Below are positions 18,120 through 28,741 of a stretch of DNA of 64,000 bases, piece after piece. The first letter of the stretch is position 1, and every line of letters starts with the position of its first letter. This DNA comes from Streptococcus infantarius subsp. infantarius ATCC BAA-102 (GTDB taxonomy: Bacteria > Bacillota > Bacilli > Lactobacillales > Streptococcaceae). The notes beneath the pieces were generated by a model. That model saw nothing but the letters and a program-made list of their open reading frames with translations. It did no database searches and was not told where the DNA came from. The position numbers were made by a program, and so were the translations under genes. Location of the stretch: the NCBI RefSeq assembly GCF_000154985.1, contig NZ_DS572694.1, positions 186,001-250,000 of the forward strand, in the 5' to 3' direction.

Positions 18120-18431
18120 ACTCTTCACTCCTTTTTTGTTCGGATTTTAATCCTTTATTACAAGCGTACTACTTAATCATACCACTTTTTACGGAAAATG
18201 TAACCCAATTTCTATAAATTGCACATTATTTTATATAATTTTCTGACTTTTTTAAATAAACTTGTTGGCCAGAATTTCTGACAAAGCTTGTTAGATAAGC
18301 AATGTCACCGCTTTACTAAAAAACAAGCTTGGATTAAAAATTTTTTTAAGAAAAGTGGTGGCTCTCTTTTCAGTTAACCACTTTTTTCTGATATACTGTT
18401 CCATAATAATGTTATAAGAAGAGGTACAACC
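18120..18431. other. Divergent ppc/pepF control region
   Basis: This 312-bp AT-rich stretch has no gene. On the minus strand TATGAT with a weak -35 could serve ppc. On the plus strand a perfect inverted repeat AAGCTTGTT/AACAAGCTT (about 18284-18334) and a terminator-like hairpin (18352-18388) precede a possible -10 TATACT and pepF, suggesting a structured leader or insulation from an upstream transcript. Confidence 0.4.
18352..18388 (+). terminator. Terminator-like hairpin upstream of pepF
   Basis: AAAAGTGGT/ACCACTTTT stem followed by a T-tract. It ends no visible gene on either strand, so it may be an attenuator in the pepF leader. Confidence 0.5.
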
Positions 18432-20231
18432 ATGGAATTAAAACACCGTTCTGAATTTCCTGAAAATGAACTGTGGGATTTAAGCGCTCTTTACCAGGAC
18501 CGCGAAGATTTTCTACGTCATATCGAAAAGACACTAGAAGATATTAATCTTTTCACGAAAAACTACCAAGATAAACTTTCAACTGTCGATGACTTTACTC
18601 GTGCACTTTATGAAATCGAGCAAATCTACATTGAGATGAGTCACATTGACAATTACGCTTTTATGCCACAAACGACAGATTTTAGCAACGAAGAATTTGC
18701 TCAAATTGCCAAAGCTGGAGCTGATTTCTTTACCAAAGCTAATGTAGAACTCAGCTTCTTTGACACTGCTCTTGCTACTGCTGATTCTGATATTCTTGAT
18801 GCTCTTGAAGCAAACCCACATTTTAGCACAGCCATTCGTCAAGCCAAAATCAAGAAAAGTCACTTTATCTCTCCAGAAGTTGAAAAAACACTGACTAACC
18901 TTGGTGAAGTTTTTAGCGCTCCGCAAGATATTTACACTAAGATGCGTGCAGGTGACTTTGAAATGGACGATTTTGAAGTTGATGGTAAAATCTATAAAAA
19001 CTCTTTCGTCACTTACGAAAACTTCTATCAAAACCATGAAAATGCTGACGTTCGTGAAAAAGCTTTTCGTTCTTTCTCAGCAGGACTTCGCAAACACCAA
19101 AATGCAGCTGCTAGCGCCTATCTTGCCCAAGTCAAATCTGAAAAACTTATCGCCGATATGCGTGGCTATGACTCAGTCTTTGATTATCTTTTAGCTGAAC
19201 AAGAAGTTGACCGTGCCATGTTTGATCGACAAATCGACCTTATCATGACTGAATTTGCTCCAGTAGCTCAAAAATATCTCAAACACGTTGCCAAAGTCAA
19301 TGGTCTTGATAAAATGACGTTTGCTGACTGGAAACTTGACTTGGACGCTGAACTTAATCCTGAAGTTACTATTGATGATGCTTATGATTTAGTCATGAAA
19401 TCTGTGGCAGCTCTTGGTCAAGAATACGCAAACGAAGTCTCTCGTTTTAGAAAAGAACGCTGGGTTGACTTTGCTGCTAATGCCAACAAAGATTCTGGTG
19501 GCTATGCTGCTGACCCTTACAAAGTTCACCCCTATATCCTCATGAGTTGGACAGGTCGTATGTCTGACGTTTACACACTTATTCATGAAATTGGGCACTC
19601 TGGTCAATTTATCTTCTCAGATAATAACCAAAGCTACTTCAACACACATATGTCAACTTATTATGTTGAAGCCCCATCAACTTTCAATGAACTGCTTTTA
19701 AGTGATTATCTTGAAAAACAATTTGATAATCCTCGTCAAAAACGCTTTGCGCTAGCACACCGTTTAACAGATACTTACTTCCACAACTTCATCACACACT
19801 TATTGGAAGCTGCTTTCCAACGTCGTGTTTATAACTTGATTGAAGAAGGGAAAACATTTGGTGCTGAACAGCTTAACAACATTATGAAAGATGTCCTAAG
19901 TCAATTCTGGGGTGATGCGGTTGAGATCGATGACGACGCTGATCTCACTTGGATGCGTCAAAGTCATTACTACATGGGACTTTACAGCTACACTTACTCA
20001 GCTGGTATGGTGATTTCAACTACTGGTTACCTTAACCTGAAAAACAATCCAAATGGTGACAAAGATTGGCTTAATTTCTTAAAATCTGGCGGTTCACGCA
20101 CACCGCTTGATACTGCAAAATTAATCGGTGCTGATATCTCAACAGCTCGACCACTGCGCGACACTATCCAATTCTTAAGTGATACTGTCGACCAAATCAT
20201 CACTTACACAGAGGAGCTCAACCATGACTAA
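18432..20231 (+). CDS. pepF: Oligoendopeptidase F
   Basis: Cytosolic zinc metallopeptidase of family M3B that cleaves peptides of moderate length; part of peptide nutrition and protein turnover. The zinc motif HEIGH is in LIHEIGHSGQF (~residues 385-395), with the third ligand Glu downstream near YVEAPSTFNELLL. The N-terminal helical domain and total length of 599 are typical. GAGG lies about 8 nt before the ATG. Its last 8 bp overlap the glutathione peroxidase gene, so the two are probably co-translated. Confidence 0.95.
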   Translation: MELKHRSEFPENELWDLSALYQDREDFLRHIEKTLEDINLFTKNYQDKLSTVDDFTRALYEIEQIYIEMSHIDNYAFMPQTTDFSNEEFAQIAKAGADFFTKANVELSFFDTALATADSDILDALEANPHFSTAIRQAKIKKSHFISPEVEKTLTNLGEVFSAPQDIYTKMRAGDFEMDDFEVDGKIYKNSFVTYENFYQNHENADVREKAFRSFSAGLRKHQNAAASAYLAQVKSEKLIADMRGYDSVFDYLLAEQEVDRAMFDRQIDLIMTEFAPVAQKYLKHVAKVNGLDKMTFADWKLDLDAELNPEVTIDDAYDLVMKSVAALGQEYANEVSRFRKERWVDFAANANKDSGGYAADPYKVHPYILMSWTGRMSDVYTLIHEIGHSGQFIFSDNNQSYFNTHMSTYYVEAPSTFNELLLSDYLEKQFDNPRQKRFALAHRLTDTYFHNFITHLLEAAFQRRVYNLIEEGKTFGAEQLNNIMKDVLSQFWGDAVEIDDDADLTWMRQSHYYMGLYSYTYSAGMVISTTGYLNLKNNPNGDKDWLNFLKSGGSRTPLDTAKLIGADISTARPLRDTIQFLSDTVDQIITYTEELNHD

Positions 20232-20703
20232 TCTCTACGACTTCACCGTCAAAGCACAGGACGGCACTGATATTTCTCTTTCAAAATACCAAGGCAAGGT
20301 TCTTTTAGTTGTTAATACAGCAACTGGATGTGGCTTAACTCCACAATACGAGGGCTTGCAAAAACTCTACGATACTTATCATAACAAAGGCTTTGAAATT
20401 TTAGATTTTCCTTGTAATCAGTTTATGAATCAAGCGCCTGGAACTGCTGATGAAATCAACACTTTCTGCACGCTAAATTATCAGACTACGTTCCCACGTT
20501 TTGCTAAAATCAAAGTCAATGGTAAAGAAGCCAATCCACTTTATGACTGGCTAAAAAGTCAAGCAAAAGGACCTCTTGGCAAGCGTATTGAATGGAATTT
20601 TGCCAAATTCCTCATTGACCAAAATGGAAATGTCGTCAAACGCTTTTCTGCAAAAACAGAACCTGAAACAATTGTTACAGAACTAGAAAGCCTTTTCAAA
20701 TAA
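20224..20703 (+). CDS. Glutathione peroxidase family protein (thioredoxin-type peroxidase)
   Basis: Reduces hydroperoxides; bacterial members usually take electrons from thioredoxin rather than glutathione. The peroxidatic Cys is in NTATGCGLTPQYEGLQ (residues ~30-45), with the family Gln-Trp positions in FPCNQFMNQ and WNFAKFLID. Length 159 is normal and no signal peptide is present. The start at 20224 (MTNLYDF) lies inside the end of pepF; GAGGAG in the pepF reading frame serves as Shine-Dalgarno. The usual SK before the Cys is replaced by TG, a mild variation. Confidence 0.9.
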   Translation: MTNLYDFTVKAQDGTDISLSKYQGKVLLVVNTATGCGLTPQYEGLQKLYDTYHNKGFEILDFPCNQFMNQAPGTADEINTFCTLNYQTTFPRFAKIKVNGKEANPLYDWLKSQAKGPLGKRIEWNFAKFLIDQNGNVVKRFSAKTEPETIVTELESLFK

Positions 20704-20784
20704 CATACCCCAGAAAAGCTTATTGCAAAGGCTTTACTGGCGTTACTGACTTTCGTGATGTCCATAGATAGTTTGTTAAAAAAT

Positions 20785-20801
20785 ATGACAAATTGGTTAC
20801 A
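20785..20801 (-). promoter_or_regulatory. Candidate WalR/VicR binding site
   Basis: Read on the minus strand: TGTAAC-5 nt-TGTCAT, matching 11 of 12 positions of the WalR consensus TGTWAH-N5-TGTWAH. It lies about 15 bp upstream of the GH25 -35, a position suited to activation. Confidence 0.4.
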
Positions 20802-20815
20802 AAATGATCATTGTT

Positions 20816-20844
20816 TTGATTTTTGATTCTTTTTACGCTAAAAT
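20816..20844 (+). promoter_or_regulatory. Promoter of GH25 gene
   Basis: TTGATT (20816-20821), 17-nt spacer, TAAAAT (20839-20844). The ATG follows 7 nt later, predicting a leaderless mRNA. Confidence 0.6.
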
Positions 20845-20851
20845 ATGACTA

Positions 20852-21706
20852 ATGAGAAGACGATTAAAACCAATTGTTGTTGTAGTTTTCTTTGCCCTGT
20901 TTGGGCTGCTTCTCGTGATTGGTAAAGCTCACTCTGACGGCTTACGAAAGCAACAACTGGCTTCGGCTAAGGCTTCTATCCCAACTATGAGTAGCTCAAG
21001 CACGACCCCTACTACATCAACTTCAGAAACTGATGAAGAATTCGTTCTTAATCCGATTATCGATGTTTCAGGTTGGCAACTACCAAATGAAATTGATTAT
21101 GACACTTTATCTCAAAATATTTCTGGTGCTATTGTACGTGTCTATGGAGGGTCACAAATCAGTAAAGATAGCAACGCTGCCTATACAACTGGTATCGATA
21201 AATCGTTTAAGACACATATTAAAGAATTTCAAAAACGAAATGTTCCTGTAGCCGTCTACAGTTACGCCCTCGGAAAAAGCGTCAAGGAAATGAAAAATGA
21301 AGCAAGGACCTTCTACGAAAATGCTTCACCTTACAAACCTACTTTCTACTGGATTGACGTTGAGGAAGCGACTATGTCAGACATGAATAAAGGTGTACAG
21401 GCATTCTTAAGCGAATTAAAACGACTTGGAGCTGAAAAAGTTGGTATCTACATTGGTACTTACTTCATGACTGAGCAAGAAATCTCTGTTGACGGTTTTG
21501 ATGCCGTATGGATTCCTACTTATGGTTCTGACTCTGGTTACTATGATGCCGCTCCACAAACAGACTTGGATTACGATCTTCATCAATATACATCACAAGG
21601 TCATCTCGGCGGATTTGATTCTGCTCTTGATTTGAACCAAATCGCCGTTACCAAAGATCGAAAAGAAACGTACGAAAAACTTTTCGGAAAAGCTGATAAC
21701 AAATAA
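20852..21706 (+). CDS. Membrane-anchored GH25 family muramidase (lysozyme-like)
   Basis: Predicted peptidoglycan hydrolase cleaving between N-acetylmuramic acid and N-acetylglucosamine. Residues 1-28 form a signal anchor (MRRRLK then a hydrophobic helix), followed by a Ser/Thr-rich linker (~45-62) and one GH25 domain. Active-site acids: Asp71 in IDVSGWQ and the DxE pair in FYWIDVEEA. No cell-wall binding repeats are present, so the enzyme is probably tethered to the membrane. The ATG is 7 nt after the -10 and has no Shine-Dalgarno. A WalR-like box lies upstream. Followed by an amidase gene of like architecture. Confidence 0.87.
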   Translation: MRRRLKPIVVVVFFALFGLLLVIGKAHSDGLRKQQLASAKASIPTMSSSSTTPTTSTSETDEEFVLNPIIDVSGWQLPNEIDYDTLSQNISGAIVRVYGGSQISKDSNAAYTTGIDKSFKTHIKEFQKRNVPVAVYSYALGKSVKEMKNEARTFYENASPYKPTFYWIDVEEATMSDMNKGVQAFLSELKRLGAEKVGIYIGTYFMTEQEISVDGFDAVWIPTYGSDSGYYDAAPQTDLDYDLHQYTSQGHLGGFDSALDLNQIAVTKDRKETYEKLFGKADNK

Positions 21707-21738
21707 AGGACTAGCATTTTGATTTTGCTAGTCTTTTT
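21705..21738 (+). terminator. Terminator of GH25 gene
   Basis: AAGGACTAGCA/TGCTAGTCTTT hairpin followed by T residues. Confidence 0.88.
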
Positions 21739-21761
21739 ATTTTTCTTTAAGCCAATCAAAT

Positions 21762-21767
21762 TATAAT
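21762..21767 (+). promoter_or_regulatory. -10 element of amidase gene
   Basis: TATAAT lies 6 nt before the amidase ATG; the -35 is weak (ATTTTC, 17 nt upstream). No room for a Shine-Dalgarno. Confidence 0.5.
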
Positions 21768-21773
21768 TTAGGC

Positions 21774-22763
21774 ATGACAATAAAGAAACATCTCTCTCGG
21801 AGGAAACGACATCAAAACTCAGTTTACCTAAACATTTCTGTCTTAGTCATTTCCTTTGCTGCACTTATAATCTTTTTTTCTAAACTATTCTTTTCTGGAA
21901 TTATTACACACGCGCTTGATCAAGGCTTGGATTTGTCATCACCTAGCAACTACACTACGTCTCAAACAGCCACTGTCTCAGGCACTAAAGCTAATATTTA
22001 CACAAAGAATGGCTCAAGCACCAGTCTTCCAAAAGACACCGAGTTATCTATCGATGCTTATTATTACAAAGCTAAAATCAATGAAAAAGAAGTTACCCTT
22101 GCAGAATTTGATATGAATGGTGAAACTTACTATATCGACACCAAAGATATTTCACTACAGCAAACAAACGCCATCAACCAATATATTGCTGGGACACTTA
22201 CCTATTCACACAACGAGATTACAGATAGTATTGAAAAGAGCTTTGAACAAAGCGCTTATAAAACCTCTGATGGTAAACCTCGTGGAATCATTATTCACGA
22301 TACTGGCGTTGATGATTCAACTATCCAAAGTGAAGTGAACTATATGGTTCAAAATTATGATGAAGAAGGCATTTTTGTCCATTCTTTCATCGACGATGCA
22401 ACCATTCTTCGTATTGCTGATGAAAATTACGAAGCTCAAGGCGCTGGTGCCAAAGCCAATCCTTACTACATTCAATTTGAATTAACACATGAGGATTCTC
22501 AAAAAGGCTTCGCCGAGCAACTAGCAAACGCAGCTTATTATACTGCCTACATGTTCAAAAAATATGACCTTCCTGTAACACTTGGTCAAGAAGATGGCGA
22601 AGGAACCATTTGGACACATGAAATGGTCAGCCTTTACCTTGGTGGTACTGACCACGTTGATCCAACTGATTACTGGACAGAAACCGCTAATGATTATTTC
22701 GGTACGGACTATGACGTCGAAGATTTTGTCGAACTCGTTCAAGCTTATTATAATGCTCTCTAA
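21774..22763 (+). CDS. Membrane-anchored N-acetylmuramoyl-L-alanine amidase (Amidase_2/PGRP type)
   Basis: Predicted zinc amidase that removes stem peptides from peptidoglycan glycans. A basic N-terminus (KKHLSRRKRHQ) precedes a membrane helix (~residues 19-42); then comes a ~120-residue region of unknown fold, possibly SH3-like (ATVSGTKANIYTKNG), and the Amidase_2 domain from about residue 150. Zinc ligands are visible in GIIIHDTGVDD (His) and in GTDHVDPTDYW (His and Asp). The ATG lies 6 nt after TATAAT, without a Shine-Dalgarno. With the upstream muramidase it forms a pair of anchored wall hydrolases, each with its own promoter and terminator. Confidence 0.87.
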   Translation: MTIKKHLSRRKRHQNSVYLNISVLVISFAALIIFFSKLFFSGIITHALDQGLDLSSPSNYTTSQTATVSGTKANIYTKNGSSTSLPKDTELSIDAYYYKAKINEKEVTLAEFDMNGETYYIDTKDISLQQTNAINQYIAGTLTYSHNEITDSIEKSFEQSAYKTSDGKPRGIIIHDTGVDDSTIQSEVNYMVQNYDEEGIFVHSFIDDATILRIADENYEAQGAGAKANPYYIQFELTHEDSQKGFAEQLANAAYYTAYMFKKYDLPVTLGQEDGEGTIWTHEMVSLYLGGTDHVDPTDYWTETANDYFGTDYDVEDFVELVQAYYNAL

Positions 22764-22793
22764 AAGGTGCAAACTTGTACCTTTTTTATTTTT
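22762..22793 (+). terminator. Terminator of amidase gene
   Basis: AAAAGGT-CAA/TTG-ACCTTTT hairpin followed by T-rich sequence; its 3' arm also supplies TTGTAC, the likely -35 of the next gene (TAAAAT 16 nt later). Confidence 0.85.
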
Positions 22794-22839
22794 TAGTAAA
22801 ATAGTAATTGACTAATGAATAGAAAGATTGAGAGGGAAA

Positions 22840-23322
22840 ATGGCAAAAAAAGCAAATTTAAAAAAGACACTTGTTGACCAAATTCTGGACAAGGCAAAAA
22901 TCGAACACGACAGTTTAGTAATCAATGCACTTGAGGGAGACTTACCAGATGACATTGAAAAATCTGATATTTTCAAAACCCTTGCTTTAACAGGTGACAA
23001 AACAGGTCCTCTAATCGGAATTGTTCAAATCACCGAACATCTTTCTGAGAAAAAATTAGCCAAAGTTTCTGGCAACAAAAAAGTCAGCATGATTCCACAA
23101 AAAAATCTTCAAAAAACGACTGGCTACATTCACGGAGCAAATAATCCTGTCGGTATTCATCAAAAACACAATTTTCCGATTTTCATTGACAACCGTGCTT
23201 TAGAAATGGGTACGATGATTGTTTCTGCTGGTGAAATTGGACGTTCTATCCGCATTGACAGTCAAACCTTGGCAGATTTTGTTGGTGCCAGCTTTGCTGA
23301 CTTGATTGACGATTCACATTAA
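22840..23322 (+). CDS. ybaK: Aminoacyl-tRNA deacylase, YbaK/EbsC family
   Basis: Cytosolic trans-editing enzyme that hydrolyses mischarged tRNA, typically Cys-tRNA(Pro). The ~160-residue protein carries the INS/YbaK fold, with the conserved Lys in KKVSMIPQKNLQKTTGYIHG and GANNPVGIHQK and C-terminal GEIGRSIRI. An in-frame TTG lies at 22828, but MAKKANLKKT at 22840 is the usual start; GAGAGGG is close in front of it. Followed 22 bp later by the histidine phosphatase gene, probably as one operon. Confidence 0.9.
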   Translation: MAKKANLKKTLVDQILDKAKIEHDSLVINALEGDLPDDIEKSDIFKTLALTGDKTGPLIGIVQITEHLSEKKLAKVSGNKKVSMIPQKNLQKTTGYIHGANNPVGIHQKHNFPIFIDNRALEMGTMIVSAGEIGRSIRIDSQTLADFVGASFADLIDDSH

Positions 23323-23344
23323 TTTTTAGATTGGAAAGTAACTG

Positions 23345-23974
23345 ATGAAATTTTATTTTGTACGTCATGGTAAAACACAATGGAACTTAGAAGGACGTTT
23401 CCAAGGAGCAAATGGTGACTCCCCACTCTTGGAGGAATCCGTCCATGATTTGGAAAAATTAGGTGATTATCTCCAAGATGTTAAATTTGATGCCGTTTTT
23501 TCAAGCGATTTAAAACGTGCCAGCGATACCTGCAAGATTATCATGTCACGCAGCCGCTATCCAAAGCCAATCAGCTTTCAACCCTCGCTGCGTGAATGGC
23601 ATCTTGGAAGATTGGAAGGCAGCAAAATTGCAACGATAACATCTATTTATCCTCAACAAATGCAAGCTTTTCGACATAATTTAGCTAAATTCGATAATGA
23701 TGTATTTGACGCTGAATCTGTTTATCAAACCACTAAACGCGTTGAGTCATTCATTAAATCAATGAAAAATCAACCTTATCAGAATGTCTTGTTAGTTGGG
23801 CATGGTGCTAATTTTACCGCCTCTATCCGTACTTTATTAGGATATGAACCACCCGTTCTCCGTGCCCAAGGCGGACTTGATAACGGTAGTGTGACGATTT
23901 TAGAGACCAAGGATTTTAAAACCTTCACTTGCCTAAAATGGAATGACACATCTTATAAACAAAAGAAATCTTAA
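23345..23974 (+). CDS. Histidine phosphatase family protein (phosphoglycerate mutase-like)
   Basis: Phosphatase or mutase of the histidine phosphatase superfamily. The catalytic RHG motif is in FVRHGKTQWN (residues 5-14) and the second His in LLVGHGANFTA (~150-160). Length 209 fits the family's broad-specificity phosphatases more than glycolytic GpmA, whose other motifs are absent. GGAAAG stands 8-9 nt before the ATG. Second gene of the ybaK unit; ends in a strong terminator. Substrate cannot be inferred. Confidence 0.87.
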   Translation: MKFYFVRHGKTQWNLEGRFQGANGDSPLLEESVHDLEKLGDYLQDVKFDAVFSSDLKRASDTCKIIMSRSRYPKPISFQPSLREWHLGRLEGSKIATITSIYPQQMQAFRHNLAKFDNDVFDAESVYQTTKRVESFIKSMKNQPYQNVLLVGHGANFTASIRTLLGYEPPVLRAQGGLDNGSVTILETKDFKTFTCLKWNDTSYKQKKS

Positions 23975-23980
23975 AGACAA

Positions 23981-24014
23981 AAACTCTCCTAAATAGCGTT
24001 TAGGAGGGTTCATT
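23981..24014. terminator. Bidirectional terminator between convergent genes
   Basis: CTCTCCTAAA/TTTAGGAGGG hairpin; a T-tract follows on the minus strand and weaker T's on the plus strand. Serves the histidine phosphatase and HAD genes. Confidence 0.85.
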
Positions 24015-24016
24015 TA

Positions 24017-24925
24017 TTAGTTATTTCTTGCGTATTTTAGGCGCAAAACTTTTTCTTGTTGTTTGTCCAAACGAAGCAGGATAACAACTTTATCAATACT
24101 CATGTTACTTTCAAGCAGACGTTCTGCTGCCATCATCAATCCGTTATTGATACCCATTTCAAGAATTGGATTTTTCTTGTCATTGACATCAAAGATGAAT
24201 TTATTATCAGGAAGGTCAAAGAGAACTTTCACAGCTCCGAACAATTGTTCAAAGTTATCAATAGCAACATCATAAACTGGTTTGATACCAGGTTTCAAGC
24301 TACGACCACGGTGGTTAAACCACATTGAGTGCCAGCCACCATTGAAAGCACCGACAACGTCATTGTCATATGAATCACCGACGTAAAGTGTTGTTGCAGG
24401 GTTCATGTCAAATTGCTCAGCAGCAAGGTTGAAAATCTCTTTTTCTGGTTTTTGGAATCCAGTCGCTTGACTGACAAGGACACGTTTTGGATCAACATAA
24501 TCATAAAGACCAAGTTTTTTAACTTTTTTCAATTGGTGTTCCGTTGGTCCGTTCGTGATAATTCCCATTGGAATGCCTTTTTCTTTAAGAAAATCAAGCG
24601 TCATGCGCATCTCATCAAGCATTGTGATATTTTCCAATTCTTCTTCATAGATTTCTTGAAAATGCACGCCAGTTGCTTCATCGATTTCACGGTAACCAAA
24701 TTCTAACAAGGTTTCCTTGCAACGCCAAAAACGGAAATACTCAGTTGTCCACTCACCTGCCATTACACGCGGAAATCCAACATCTGAATAATGACGGAAA
24801 CGAATATAAGCCTGATTGATTTTACTCATATCAAAATCAGGGAAACATTTCTCAACGGCAATGCGATAAGGTGCCTGTTGGTCATAAATCGTATCATCAA
24901 CATCAAAAACAATTGAAGTAATCAT
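24017..24925 (-). CDS. HAD-IA family hydrolase with C-terminal extension
   Basis: HAD phosphatase of the YjjG/HAD-IA type: motif I FDVDDTIYD (residues 7-15), motif II IITNGPTEHQ (~122-131), Lys in GFQKPEKEIF (~157-166) and motif IV LYVGDSYDNDVVG (~178-190). The family is normally about 220-240 residues; here about 70 more follow, ending in a basic segment RLDKQQEKVLRLKYARNN, preceded by GINNGLMMAAERLLESNMS. I do not recognise this extension with certainty. AAGAGA lies before the ATG. Substrate unknown, nucleotide monophosphates being common in this group. Confidence 0.85.
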   Translation of the reverse strand: MITSIVFDVDDTIYDQQAPYRIAVEKCFPDFDMSKINQAYIRFRHYSDVGFPRVMAGEWTTEYFRFWRCKETLLEFGYREIDEATGVHFQEIYEEELENITMLDEMRMTLDFLKEKGIPMGIITNGPTEHQLKKVKKLGLYDYVDPKRVLVSQATGFQKPEKEIFNLAAEQFDMNPATTLYVGDSYDNDVVGAFNGGWHSMWFNHRGRSLKPGIKPVYDVAIDNFEQLFGAVKVLFDLPDNKFIFDVNDKKNPILEMGINNGLMMAAERLLESNMSIDKVVILLRLDKQQEKVLRLKYARNN

Positions 24926-26744
<1,819 letters not shown>

Positions 26745-26766
26745 TTTAGCGAAAAGATTATAGAAT

Positions 26767-26796
26767 AAAAACCACTAGCTAAGCTAGTGGTTTTCC
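26767..26796. terminator. Bidirectional terminator lysS / MFS gene
   Basis: AAAACCACTAGC-TAA-GCTAGTGGTTTT, perfect stem with A/T tracts on both sides, between convergent genes. Confidence 0.9.
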
Positions 26797-26815
26797 TATA
26801 CTCAAATTTCCTCCA

Positions 26816-28584
26816 TCACTCTTTCACTTTTTTATCTGTCAGGTAAGCGAGTGGGCTTGTGATGAGGACGATTAGGGATGCGATGATGAAGACTTGGTTA
26901 AAGGCTCGGCTAAGATTTTTATTTTTAGAGTCTTTAATCTTTTGGAAGGTATCGGTTAGTTCTTCTTTTTGGGCTAGGAGTTGGATTCCTTGTCCTAGTT
27001 GCGCTTGCCCTTGGCTTAAAGGTGTTAAGGCTGAGCTGATTTGTTTTGGAAGATTGACTACGACTTTTTCTGAGCCTACGACTAATTGACTATTGGCATC
27101 ATAGAGTTTTCGATAATCACTGCCTTTCTTAGGGAGAGGAAGATTATCAGTCTTTGTAGCCGCAGCTTTGACCTTCGTCAGCATTTGATTTTGTTTTTTA
27201 GAAGAATCAGTGGTCTTGCTTGTAGATTCAAAGATTTCTTTGATTTCCATTTTAACGACAGATTTCACCGAGTCAGATAAAACATGCTTATCAATTTGAA
27301 CATAAGCATAATGTCTGATATTATCCCTAGCCGTGTTAATATTAGCATTCAAAATAGTCACAAGTAATGCCATACCAATCTCTTGCCCAATATATCTTGA
27401 AGCGTCGACAATCCCAAAACCAATTCCTGCTTTAATAACAGGAAGGTATCTTACAGAAGCAGTCATAGACATCGCCATAAATCCTAAACCAAGACCAATA
27501 ATCACATTACAACAAATAATAATAGCTTCTGAAGTTTCAAATTGAACTAAGCTTAGCATAAAAAGTCCAGCTGCTGTGATAAACATCCCAATACCAATAA
27601 GAAGTTTCGCAGAAAGTTTTTGGTACATTTTGGTTGCTAGAGGCATTCCCAAAGCAATCGCTAAAGAGGTTGGCACGATGAGATAAGCTGAATGAAGAGC
27701 GCTATAGCCACGAACATTTTGAAGGAAGTAATTCAAAATCAATGACGGTACAATAATTGCAAAACCAAAAATCATGTAAATGATGCTTGAGGCTGTAAAG
27801 ATCTTTTCTTTGAACAGTGACAGTTCAATAATCGGTGATTTTACTTTTTCTTCTACAAAAATTAACAAGATTAAGCCAACTAAACTAATGGCAAAGCTTA
27901 TAAAATGATAGTTGACGTCCAACCATATTCTCTTCCTTCTAGAAGACCAAATGTCAAACCTCCTAAGGCACAAGTCAAAAATACCATACCAAGCCAGTCA
28001 ATTTCTTTAGCAATACTAAAATCATAAGATTCCTCATTGCCAACTAGAATAAGCACAAAAGAAATCAAAGCAATTGGAATATTAATTCCAAAAATCCAAT
28101 TGTAGCTTGCCCAATTAATGATAAAGCCACCTATGACTGGACCGCTTGCTGCAGCCAAAGCGCTGAATGCACCTATAACTGCTGTTACCTTACTTGTGTT
28201 TGCTTTTCCAAAAAGTGCAATCCCCATTGGTAAAACAATCGGTGTCAAAATTCCCCCACCGATTCCTTGGAAAAATCGGAAAGCAATTAAAAAACTTAGC
28301 GAATTTGCCATCATGCAAGCAAATGAAAAGACTCCAAATATAGCAACACAAATCAGCATAACTAATCTACGACCATACAAATCAGCGAGCTTAGAAGCTG
28401 TAATAATAAAAGCAGCCATTGCCAAAACATAAATCGTTGAAACCCAGCTCGTATCTGTCAAACTAGAATTGAGATGCTTCATAATGTCTGGTAAGGCAAT
28501 ATTAACGATAGTAGCATCCAAAGCTCCCATAAACATGGCAAGAACTAATCCGACGAACCCAAATACTTTTCTTGTCTTTGACAT
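26816..28584 (-). pseudogene. MFS drug exporter, DHA2/EmrB-QacA type (14 TM), frameshifted
   Basis: Two overlapping frames together encode one 14-helix major facilitator. The first (28584-27898) has helices 1-6, with the DHA2 blocks GALDATIVNIALPDI and LADLYGRR, and stops after EYGWTSTIIL. The second carries on from SFAISLVGLILLIF to the end. The break is in TTTTATAAGC near 27898-27905, where one extra base would restore the frame (ATT TTA NTA AGC). A ~150-residue hydrophilic loop lies before the last helix, as in QacA-like pumps. The lesion is recent, because both halves are otherwise intact. Divergent from a TetR regulator. Confidence 0.85.
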
Positions 28585-28741
28585 ATTCCTATCCTTTCTT
28601 CATAAAAACTCATACCCCATTATGCTTCAAAAAGCTTAATACGATAAGTCAACGCTTTAACATTTTACGAAAAAATAATACAATATTAACAAATCAAAAA
28701 CCATGACAGATTTTAATAATGTGTTTAATTAAGGGAAAATT

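Noticed and set aside
18237-18251. CodY-like box upstream of pepF
   Set aside because: Only 12 of 15 positions match and it lies about 180 bp from the gene; too weak to list.
28585-28741. TetR operator palindrome between the MFS and TetR genes
   Set aside because: No symmetrical repeat stood out above the AT-rich background.
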